A stretch of 64,000 nucleotides of DNA from JAFAGO01 sp031987605 (GTDB lineage: Bacteria > Bacteroidota > Bacteroidia > Flavobacteriales > Weeksellaceae): assembly GCA_031987605.1 (NCBI GenBank), contig DALZZF010000002.1, positions 186,001-250,000 on the forward strand, read 5' to 3'. The notes beneath the pieces are model-generated. The model searched no databases and was not told where the DNA came from. It was given only the letters and a program-made list of their open reading frames with translations. Shown here piece after piece: positions 1-7,100 of the stretch; position 1 is the first letter of the stretch, and every line of letters starts with the position of its first letter. The position numbers were made by a program, and so were the translations under genes.

Positions 1-894
1 TTTACTTCATTAATAGAATTAGAACTCGATTTTGCAGAGGAAGATGTGGAATTTGCAGACAGAAGTGCGTTGAAGAACTTGCTTTCAAAACTGAAGTCTA
101 AGATTTCGGATCTTATTTCGAGTTTCCAGTATGGAAATGCGATTAAAAACGGAATTGATGTGGCGATTATCGGGAAACCCAACGCAGGAAAATCAACGCT
201 GCTGAATGCTTTGCTGAAAGAAGATCGCGCCATTGTTTCGGATATTGCGGGAACCACAAGGGATACGATTGAAGAAGTGTTACATATTCAGGGAAATGCC
301 TTCCGATTTATCGACACCGCCGGAATCCGTGATACCACCGATACCATTGAAGCCATCGGCGTGAAAAAAGCAAAAGAAAAAATTGGCACCGCGAAAATTT
401 TGCTGTACCTGTATGATGAATGGGATTCGCAACCTGATGAAGTGATCGATTTTGTAAAAGAATTTTACCGCAAAGACCTGAAAATTATCCTGCTTCACAA
501 TAAAACCGATCTTACGGATTTCCGCATCAATAATGCTTTTGATGAAGAATTGAAAATGGTTTTGTTTCCGTATTTTGCACAGTCCATTATTCCGATTTCA
601 GCACGCGACGGAAAAGGAATTCCTGAACTGATTTCTGAATTGACCTCCTATTTAGAACGCTTAAAAGGCGAAGAACACAACACCGTGATTACCAATCAGC
701 GTCATTACGAGGCCTTACAAAAATCATTGGATTCCATCACCAAAGTAGAAGAAGCAGTCAATTCCAATATCACCACAGAACTGCTTTCCTATGAACTTCG
801 CAACGCCCTTGAAAATCTGGGTGAAATTTCCGGCGAGTTTACCAATGATGAAGTGTTGGGGAATATTTTTTCTAAGTTTTGCATTGGAAAATAA
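1..894 (+). CDS. mnmE: tRNA modification GTPase MnmE (3' part, truncated by window edge)
   Basis: The reading frame is open from base 1, so the gene starts before the window. MnmE is the cytoplasmic GTPase that, with MnmG, installs the carboxymethylaminomethyl group on wobble uridine 34 of certain tRNAs. The visible part holds the end of the N-terminal/helical region, then the inserted G domain with GKPNAGKS (G1), AGTTRD (G2), DTAG (G3) and NKTD (G4). The helical C-terminus ends in FCIGK, the family's diagnostic CIGK tail with its essential Cys. It is a chromosomal housekeeping gene and marks the flank outside the mobile element. Nothing in it looks damaged. Confidence 0.98.
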   Translation, partial: FTSLIELELDFAEEDVEFADRSALKNLLSKLKSKISDLISSFQYGNAIKNGIDVAIIGKPNAGKSTLLNALLKEDRAIVSDIAGTTRDTIEEVLHIQGNAFRFIDTAGIRDTTDTIEAIGVKKAKEKIGTAKILLYLYDEWDSQPDEVIDFVKEFYRKDLKIILLHNKTDLTDFRINNAFDEELKMVLFPYFAQSIIPISARDGKGIPELISELTSYLERLKGEEHNTVITNQRHYEALQKSLDSITKVEEAVNSNITTELLSYELRNALENLGEISGEFTNDEVLGNIFSKFCIGK

Positions 895-1045
895 ATTTGT
901 TTTTAAAGCAAAGACAATCAGAATGATATCATTGTGTGGTTAATCTATTTTTGATACTTTCTTTATGCATTATCTATACTTATGATATGCTTTTGCATGG
1001 CTTAGTCCTGCTCCCAATACATGCGCTTGCACCTCTGATTTTATT
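895..1045. other. Intergenic, mnmE to candidate guide RNA
   Basis: No credible gene is seen here. It separates the convergent 3' ends of mnmE and the Cas12f-like locus. No clear rho-independent terminator follows mnmE. Short open frames in the region are not supported by any recognisable protein. Confidence 0.5.
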
Positions 1046-1140
1046 GAGTAAAAATAGCCCACGCCGTTGTATATACCTGTGGGTATTTAGTGAGTGTTCA
1101 CGACCTCACCCTACGGGTGTACAAGCACCCTCTTTTTTTA
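1046..1140 (-). ncRNA. Candidate guide-RNA scaffold downstream of the dead Cas12f-like gene
   Basis: Read on the minus strand, this stretch starts directly after the Cas12f-like stop codon. It contains a GGGTG/CACCC hairpin (1130-1115), then GGGT/ACCC (1111-1108 with 1084-1081) enclosing a GAG/CTC stem, then GTATATACAAC. The ACAAC end (1070-1066) resembles the 3' end of type V/TnpB scaffolds, where the guide begins. The next 20 nt, GGCGTGGGCTATTTTTACTC (1065-1046), would then be the guide. Guide RNAs of TnpB, TldR and Cas12f homologues commonly lie just 3' of the protein gene. The fold was judged by eye and no expression evidence exists, so the boundaries are tentative. Confidence 0.5.
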
Positions 1141-2234
1141 TTATCCAATGATCAATTCTATGCCTGCTTTTTTAGCTTTATATTTTATTTTGGTCTGCAA
1201 CTCATAATAATTCCAGTTGCGCAGTACAAATTCCTGTTCTTTCGCAAGAGCTATTTTTTCCTGCTGATTAGTCAGTACCAATGTCCCTGCCTGCTGCCGA
1301 ATACAAAAGTCAATCAGTTGTCAGCTGTACTTATGAAGCTTTTGGCTTACATAATGGCTTTCTTGATTTTGTATGTTAAGAAGGGCTTTGCATTTCCGTT
1401 TTCTGCCATTTCCCGATCGTGAATATTTTACACCAGCCTCGACTCTTTTTCTGCTTGCCTGAATTGCCAATCTGCGGTACAAAAATTCCTCTTTACTTCC
1501 AATATTGATTCGCATGTTATTCGCTTTTGCAACAATAGGATGTTCTAATGACAGCGAGGCTTCTGCGATGATTTCCGGTTTTAATTCATGTCTTTCCTTT
1601 TCAAATTCAAAAACAGCCAGCCAAATCATTTTTTTGTCTTTCAACTGGACTTGTGAGGTACACAGCTTCAATTCTCCATTGAGGTGTTGGTTCATTATCG
1701 AATATTTATCCGTAAAATCTTTCCCAAGATATGTTTTAACAGGAATTGCAAACATGTTGAAACAGAAAGCCTTTTTATTGGCATCATACCTCATCTTGCT
1801 TATACATTTTGTCGGCAACGGGATAGGGATATCTTTCTTGAAGTTCGGCAGTGATTTTAATCCTTGCTCATAGTCGGCTTTGTTCTTTGAAAAAGTGGAT
1901 TGAATCGTATTGTTCAGGCTACCCAGGATAGCAGTGGTTACCTCACCTTTGAAACGGTTGAAGACCATACGTGCCGTCGTATGTATGCGCGAACTTACAA
2001 ATATTCCCATTTCATCTTTCTTAACATCAGCCAGCTTATATCGGACATCTTCGGTAAGGTAAAAAAAGTCTTTGATCATTTCCTGAATGTACAAGTGGGA
2101 AACAATCAGGTTGGCGGCTTTGTAACATCGGTTCTGATAGCGGTATAGTTTTTCCCACATGGCACTTCTTTCCTCTGCAGGAAGGTCAATAAGCAACTGT
2201 ATTTTTCGGGTAAGGTAATCGTTGATTTTTCCAT
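1141..2234 (-). pseudogene. Nuclease-dead Cas12f/TnpB-like protein gene, interrupted
   Basis: The frame from 2196 to 1141 is continuous except for one TGA (1321-1323) that falls where related proteins have Arg/Lys (HKYS-stop-QLIDF). Past it the protein resumes with the typical C-terminal RuvC-like region (LRNWNYYELQTKIKYKAKKA) and ends at 1141. The natural ATG (2234) is 1 nt after the sigma-factor stop but lies in another frame; one extra A in the A-run at 2226-2230 would restore MEKINDYLTRKIQLL. The RuvC-I Asp position reads Ser (ASLSLEHPIVA), the RuvC-II Glu position reads Thr (GTLVLTNQ), and the zinc ribbon with the third Asp is absent. It is therefore catalytically dead by family design, then broken by two lesions. 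About 363 residues if repaired. If it initiates at the TTG at 2196, only about 291 residues are made. Confidence 0.75.
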
Positions 2235-2235
2235 A

Positions 2236-3051
2236 TCAGATAGGTGTTAATTGCCGGTTTTGTTTTTGTAAAAGTTGGTAAGCGAACATAAACTCACGGT
2301 GCACATCCTTTTCAGGCAATTGGAGTTGTAGAGCGATATCTGCAAAAGAAGACTTTTCTTCAAACCTTTTTTTCAGGATCTCCGCTTGCTTTTCGGTCAG
2401 CTTTTTCCCAGGCGCTTCCGTTTCGGGGGATTTTTCAGGTATTGGTTTAGATGAGCTGCCTTTGATGATTTTTCTTATATCGTCAATCGATTTGTCAACT
2501 TCATTGTATATAACTGTTGCACTGGTACCCATCGCTGCAGCGATGACTTTGTACCGAAAGTCATTTTCTAAACAGAGTTCAATGAGGCGTTTTCTTTTAG
2601 GGCTTAGAAAACTTAGGGTCTTTTTAACTTCATCAAAATGACTTTGTTCGGTTTACTGAGCCAGAAGATGTTCTTTATCATGCAAGGGATCGTAACCTGC
2701 CATGTAATCCTGATAATTTTCAAAACGCTCAAGGGAATATTGTAACCGCACGAATTTGTTCTTGGGAGCACTGTAATAAGATATGCAATCCCTTTTTAAT
2801 ACAAAGCGTAAAAAACAGACCATGTGTATAGGAGTTTCTATGCAGTCTCTGTTTTGCCATAGTTTAAGATAAGCATCTTGAACGAGGGTTTCCACTACAA
2901 AATCATCCTCCAGCCTTTGTTTTCCGATCCACAAGAGGAGCCTTCTGTAGCGCGCATCAATATGCTTTAAGGATTGCGGATCTCCTTTTTTCAGCAATTC
3001 ATACAGCTGAAGATCTGTTCGATTGTGGGGTAGGATATCGGCTCTTTTCAT
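2236..3051 (-). pseudogene. ECF-type sigma factor partner, interrupted by one in-frame TAA
   Basis: One frame runs from ATG 3051 to TGA 2236 with a single TAA at 2653-2655. Upstream of the stop is a sigma region 2 fold (DARYRRLLLW, then VVETLVQDAYLKLWQN, roughly residues 32-75). Downstream is region 4 (LSPKRKRLIELCLENDFRYK followed by VIAAAMGTSATVIYNEVDKS). After a Pro/Glu-rich linker comes a second helix-turn-helix-like segment (LTEKQAEILKKRFEEKSSFA) not found in ordinary ECF sigmas. Total 271 codons. The TAA is one C-to-T change from CAA (Gln). The gene precedes the Cas12f-like gene by 1 nt and was surely co-transcribed with it. The two halves could be read as separate small proteins, but the domain order argues for one broken gene. 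Confidence 0.75.
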
Positions 3052-3223
3052 AAGTTGTGTGATTTATACTCATTGTTACCATAAAGGATTTATTTCGATT
3101 AATGGAGATTAATTTTGCAGCAATTTGAATAGATAATTTCGGGTATACAACCTATTGAGAATGTATAAAACAAGAAAATCAGTGTAAAAAACAAGATCGG
3201 AGAGATATGACCTACAATTTTTA

Positions 3224-3231
3224 TATCTTTG
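3224..3231 (+). promoter_or_regulatory. Bacteroidetes -7 box for the XRE gene
   Basis: TATCTTTG fits the TAnnTTTG -7 consensus and lies 23 nt before the ATG at 3255. No clear -33 TTG is visible. Confidence 0.5.
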
Positions 3232-3254
3232 GTTTTATTTAATCATGACCAGTA

Positions 3255-3641
3255 ATGGAAACGGCAAAGAAACATATCGGGCGAAATATTGCGAGAATAA
3301 GAGAAATGAGAGGGATGAAGCAGGAGTCGCTGGCAGAACTTTTGGGAGTTACGCAGCAGAAAATATCCTTGTACGAAAATGCTGAAGAATTGGATGACAG
3401 TAAACTTGAGCCAATTGCTAAAGCTTTAGGATTGTCAGCACAGACGTTGAGAGATTTTTCAGAAGATGCTTTCTTTAATGTTATTTCAAATACTTTTACA
3501 AGTAATGATGACTCTACGCTAAATGCGATCAATCCATATTGTACTTTTAATCCCATTGATAAAATGGTTGAATTGTATGAGCGTATGCTGCAACAGCAAA
3601 AAGAAATGATAGACAGGTTAGAAAAACTTCTGCAGAAATAA
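3255..3641 (+). CDS. XRE-family helix-turn-helix transcriptional regulator
   Basis: A 128-residue protein. An HTH_3 (Cro/C1-type) domain spans about residues 8-62: IGRNIARIREMRGMKQESLA, then LLGVTQQKISLYENAE, then the helix pair around LDDSKLEPIAKALGL. The C-terminal third (about 95-128) is a predicted coiled coil (MVELYERMLQQQKEMIDRLE) likely used for dimerisation. It has its own TAnnTTTG promoter and a terminator right after the stop, so it is monocistronic. Its targets cannot be read from the sequence. Similar stand-alone XRE proteins are common next to flavobacterial mobile and CRISPR loci, but a link to either neighbour is only a guess. Confidence 0.9.
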   Translation: METAKKHIGRNIARIREMRGMKQESLAELLGVTQQKISLYENAEELDDSKLEPIAKALGLSAQTLRDFSEDAFFNVISNTFTSNDDSTLNAINPYCTFNPIDKMVELYERMLQQQKEMIDRLEKLLQK

Positions 3642-3663
3642 AAAATAGGAATAATATAATGAA

Positions 3664-3687
3664 TCCGACCGATGGTCGGATTTTTTT
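3664..3687 (+). terminator. Rho-independent terminator after the XRE gene
   Basis: A perfect 7-bp stem TCCGACC/GGTCGGA with loop GAT is followed by seven T's. It begins 22 nt after the XRE stop. Confidence 0.9.
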
Positions 3688-3690
3688 GTG

Positions 3691-3761
3691 CACAAAAAAA
3701 GGCGAGTTGCCCCGCCTTGAATGTTTTCACAACGGAATAATCCTTATTGTGAATTGCTTTC
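3691..3761 (-). ncRNA. tracrRNA of a type II CRISPR-Cas system (orphan)
   Basis: Read on the minus strand: an anti-repeat AAAGCAATTCACAAT (3760-3746), then AAGGATTATTCCGTTGTG, the 'AAGG..TCCGT' nexus shared by Cas9 tracrRNAs, then AAAACATTCAAGGC. It closes with a terminator hairpin, GGCG/CGCC, followed by seven T's. A TACCTTTG -7 box (3774-3767) sits just upstream, placing the start near 3760. The anti-repeat predicts a CRISPR repeat containing ATTGTGAATTGCTTT. No array with that repeat is in the window. It is divergent from the cas9-like stub at 3865, the usual flavobacterial II-C arrangement. Confidence 0.8.
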
Positions 3762-3766
3762 GGTTT

Positions 3767-3774
3767 CAAAGGTA
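3767..3774 (-). promoter_or_regulatory. -7 box of the tracrRNA
   Basis: TACCTTTG on the minus strand matches TAnnTTTG exactly and is placed correctly for a tracrRNA starting at about 3760. Confidence 0.55.
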
Positions 3775-3864
3775 AAAAATAAATTTGTACGGAGTTTATG
3801 GGAAACCGTAATTTTTGTTGAAAACTTCTTTTTAAATTTAAGAGTTTCATTTAAACTGATAGCA

Positions 3865-3966
3865 ATGACAAAAAATATACTTGGATTAGACTTGAAAAAT
3901 AAGTTTAAATCAATTCTACCAGATTGTTCAAAAAGAGGTATAGAAATTTTTAGAAAAATAAATTAA
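3865..3966 (+). pseudogene. cas9 5' remnant (first about 10 codons)
   Basis: The frame begins MTKNILGLDL, the typical start of flavobacterial type II-C Cas9; the Asp in GLDL would be the RuvC-I catalytic residue and is normally followed by Gly. The match then stops: the next 23 residues (KNKFKSILPDCS onward) are not recognised and end at TAA 3966. The adjacent divergent tracrRNA supports the identification despite the short match. The remainder of cas9, cas1 and cas2 are absent, so the locus was deleted, probably during mobile-element insertion or later decay. The 23-residue tail could be cas9 C-terminus or unrelated DNA. Confidence 0.55.
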
Positions 3967-3997
3967 AATATTTTATGATTTATTAGATATTATATTC

Positions 3998-4005
3998 TAT
4001 ATTTG
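3998..4005 (+). promoter_or_regulatory. -7 box upstream of the tRNA-like sequence
   Basis: TATATTTG fits TAnnTTTG. It lies 39 nt before the tRNA-like element; the hairpin AAATAAAATCG/CGATTTTATTT (4016-4043) is between them. Confidence 0.4.
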
Positions 4006-4043
4006 TCAAATGAAAAAATAAAATCGCCTTAACGATTTTATTT

Positions 4044-4111
4044 GGGGAAGGCAAAGGTTAGCATGCCGGTCTGAAAATCTAGCAATGCGGGTTCGATTCC
4101 CGTCTTCGCTA
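4044..4111 (+). tRNA. Degenerate tRNA-like sequence, probable attachment-site scar
   Basis: The 3' half is a good tRNA end: T-arm GCGGG-TTCGATT-CCCGT, then acceptor strand CTTCGCT and A. The 5' GGGGAAG pairs with CTTCGCT with one G-G clash. A D-arm-like GGCA...TGCC is present. The anticodon arm is poor (CCGGT/TCTAG), with loop CTGAAAA that would read GAA; the whole is only 68 nt. The overall look resembles Bacteroidetes tRNA-Cys with bases missing. It lies at the boundary where the mobile element's genes begin, and element attachment sites often use tRNA 3' ends, so a decayed tRNA or an att duplicate fits best. Confidence 0.45.
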
Positions 4112-4153
4112 CAAACAATTCTGTAAATCAGTGATTTACGTATAACAGGGACT

Positions 4154-4182
4154 AAAACAGGGACTTTGAGTCCCTGTTTTTT
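4154..4182 (-). terminator. Terminator at the end of the conjugation operon
   Basis: A symmetric hairpin AAAACAGGGACT/AGTCCCTGTTTT with a TTG loop has A/T runs on both sides, so it can act in both directions. It abuts the stop codon of the methylase-helicase. Confidence 0.8.
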
Positions 4183-7100
4183 ATCGCCCTATTTTGTAAT
4201 ATTCTTTTTCAGCTTCTTTTTGCACATCCAGTCTTTCTATAGCTGTATTAATCCGTTCGGAATTATTTTTATTAAATAAGAGCACATTTTCAATTGCTCG
4301 CTCCCCTAAATAATTTCCAGTCTCATTAATTTTCAACTGCATTTCCTTCTCCTCCCTATACTTCTCAACCAATCCCTCCCGAACATTAGGCAAATCCTCC
4401 AACCTTTTATCCAATTCAGCAATCTTATCTTCAGTAATTTTTGTCTGCTGTTCAATCTCCGTCACATTCACGCCTTTTTGAGAAAGAATATCAATTTCCT
4501 CTTGGACTTTCTCCTTTGTCAAATCAATCGTTTTTTGATAAAATGGAAGCTGGTTTTTCCAGTATTCGGCATTGTCGCCCTCTTCCTTGGAATAGCCTAA
4601 GATTCGGTTGTAGTTATGTTGCGCTTTAGTTACTTCTTCCTGAATTTTAATAAAACTGTCATATTTTCGAAGCACAAAAGCAGAATCAGCCAAAAATTTA
4701 TTTTTTTCGGTTTCAATTTGCTTTTTCATCAGTTCAATTTCTATATTCGCTCTGGTTTCGGGATTCGTGATGATGGCGGTTTTCAGTTCCTGCGTGCTGA
4801 TGTCAGAAATATCCAAAACATCGGCTCCCTTCTTCATTGCCTCCAAGTATCTTGCCTGTTTGGATTGCAATTTTTGAAGCATAAAGACATCAATGCTGTC
4901 ATTGGTCAACATAAAGTTGATTCTTACATTTTCGTTCCTATTTCCTTGTCGCCAAGCACGACCTTCCACTTGCCGTAGAGAGGTAAAGTTGTACGGAAGA
5001 GAAAGCATGTAAATATCCGTCGTATTTTCCTGAAGGTTCATTCCTTCTTGAATCGCCTCGCTTCCGATGACCACCTTTATTTTTCCGGAATTGAAATCGT
5101 CCTGAATCTTTAAACGGTTTGGTTTGCTGGTTGCTCCGGTGATGACTCCGACTTCTTCCGGTTTGTAGCCGACCTCCCGTACCAAATATTCCCTTAGTTT
5201 CAGAAATTCCGAAACAGCTAATTCAGAGTAGATAATCTGTCCCGAATCCGGAATGTCGTTTTTGTTCTGCCGAATCAAATCCATCGTTTGTTTTAGTTTC
5301 GGAGAATCCTCTATAAACTCTTCTAAAGACGGTTCTTCTCCTTCATAATAGGGAGAAAGATATGGTGAAATCGCAATCAAACGGGCATTAAGGATATGCG
5401 TAAGAATTGCCCCTTTTTGGGTTTCGGTAAAGTTTTCATTGAGCATTTCGTATTGCTCACTCGTTAAATAGTTCTGCTCAATCTTATATTCCTTGTTGAT
5501 TCGGTTGGGCCGCACCAATTCGGGATTGTCTTCTTCGCCTTTGATATCAATAAATTCAGATAAAAGTTGCTGAAACAGCGAATTGTTTTTAAAACGTCGA
5601 ACATTCGCCTTGAATTTCACATCACCTTTTGCGTCAATCTCCATGTCGTTGTCTGCCTCCATAAAGGTTTCAAAGAAGGTATTCACATTGAAGTAGCCCG
5701 ATTCTTCTAATCTCTTGTTCGCAATCAAGGAGAGAATAGAATAATATTCCAGTGGTTTATTGGTAAATGGCGTTGCAGAAAGCAAGGTAACATTTCTACC
5801 GTCGTTCTTTTCTTGGATGTATTGCGCAGCCATCCAAGTATTGATACCTAACTTTGAAGTCTGCTGGTTTTGATTTCTAAAGTCTGAAGCAAATCGGCGG
5901 TCTTCTATTCTTACTTTTCCTACGATATGGTTCGCATTGTGGACTTCGTCATAAGTCAGATGGTCAAAACCAAAGTCTTCCCAATCGTAAATCTTGCCAC
6001 GCTTCATTTTACCCACCAGTTCTTTTTCTTTTTCCAGTTCTTTCTGAAAATCCCTTTCGCTGATGGTGTTTACACTTCTTAATTCATTTTCTGAAATATA
6101 GGAGAACTTGGAAGCCAGATTTTGGGTAATATTTTCAGAAAAACCGATATTGTTAAAACCCTCGTAAGTGACGATGGTGATTTCCCCATCCTTGTTGTCG
6201 AATTTTGAGAGGTCGAAGTCTTTTCCGAGATTTCCCAAGACATTCACTTTGGCTTCGGGAATGGTTTCAAAAATGGTTTCCACCCACTGTTTCAGAATGC
6301 TGTCATTGGGAACGACAATCAGCGGTCTTTTCGCATTTCCTCTTTCCATCGCTTCGTGCATGGACAGGATTCCAGACAATGTTTTTCCAAATCCCACTTC
6401 ATGTGCAAGTAATCCGACACCTTTCGTGGTCTGCCTTCCGATTCCGGCTTTCTGAACTTCAGTTAATCTAAGTTCTCGACCTTTAAAATTCAAATGGATT
6501 TTTGAAAACAAAGGAAACTTTGAATAGTCCGGAACATAGATGTTGTTGTAGTTTCGGTTAAAATCATTGACAAAACGCTTCCTTAAAGCGTCCGACAATT
6601 CTTCCCTCAAAAATTTTTGAAACAAGTCGTTGGCGGCGACTTTTCGTCTTTCGCGAACCAAGGCATTCCGTTCCTTATCGCTTCCGGTAACGTTTTCGTT
6701 GTCTACAAAACTTCTTACTTCCCAAGATGAAGAACCTGCAAATGCCTCACTGGAAAGCGTTCCGACAAAATCCTTGAATTTTTCTGCAAGATTATAGGGA
6801 ACCGTTACAGTTTCCGTCTGTCTTGTGTTTTGATTCCAGCGTTCCTTTTCTATGGTTCCCAAATCAAACTGGTGGACAAATTCATGATTCGGACTGATTG
6901 AGATTTCGTCTAAAGTTTTTGGTTTTGGAAGAACATTGAGGAGTAAATCCTTTTGTTTCTCATATTGATTTTCTGTTCCGCCAACCGAGAACCTGTCCTT
7001 AAAGTCTATTTCCAGTTGTTCTAATTTGGCGTAGATATTCCCTTCGGCGTAATAAAAATCGTGAACCCAATTTCCGTCCATATAGTTGGCAAATTGGTAG

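Noticed and set aside
1321..1323. TGA in the Cas12f-like gene as a recoded (selenocysteine or tryptophan) codon
   Set aside because: Flavobacteria read TGA as stop, no SECIS-like hairpin follows, and the aligned position is Arg/Lys in relatives.
936..1422. Two plus-strand open frames after mnmE
   Set aside because: Both are the complementary shadow of the guide-RNA region and the Cas12f-like gene, with no protein resemblance.
1141..2234. Ordinary IS605-type tnpB with transposon ends
   Set aside because: No tnpA, no visible right-end element with target site, missing RuvC acids and missing zinc ribbon; the sigma gene next door fits an exapted system better.
3721..3966. 81-codon frame in the plus direction
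   Set aside because: Its first 48 codons lie across the tracrRNA and its promoter and have no protein-like character. Only the last part from 3865 resembles cas9, so just that stub is reported.
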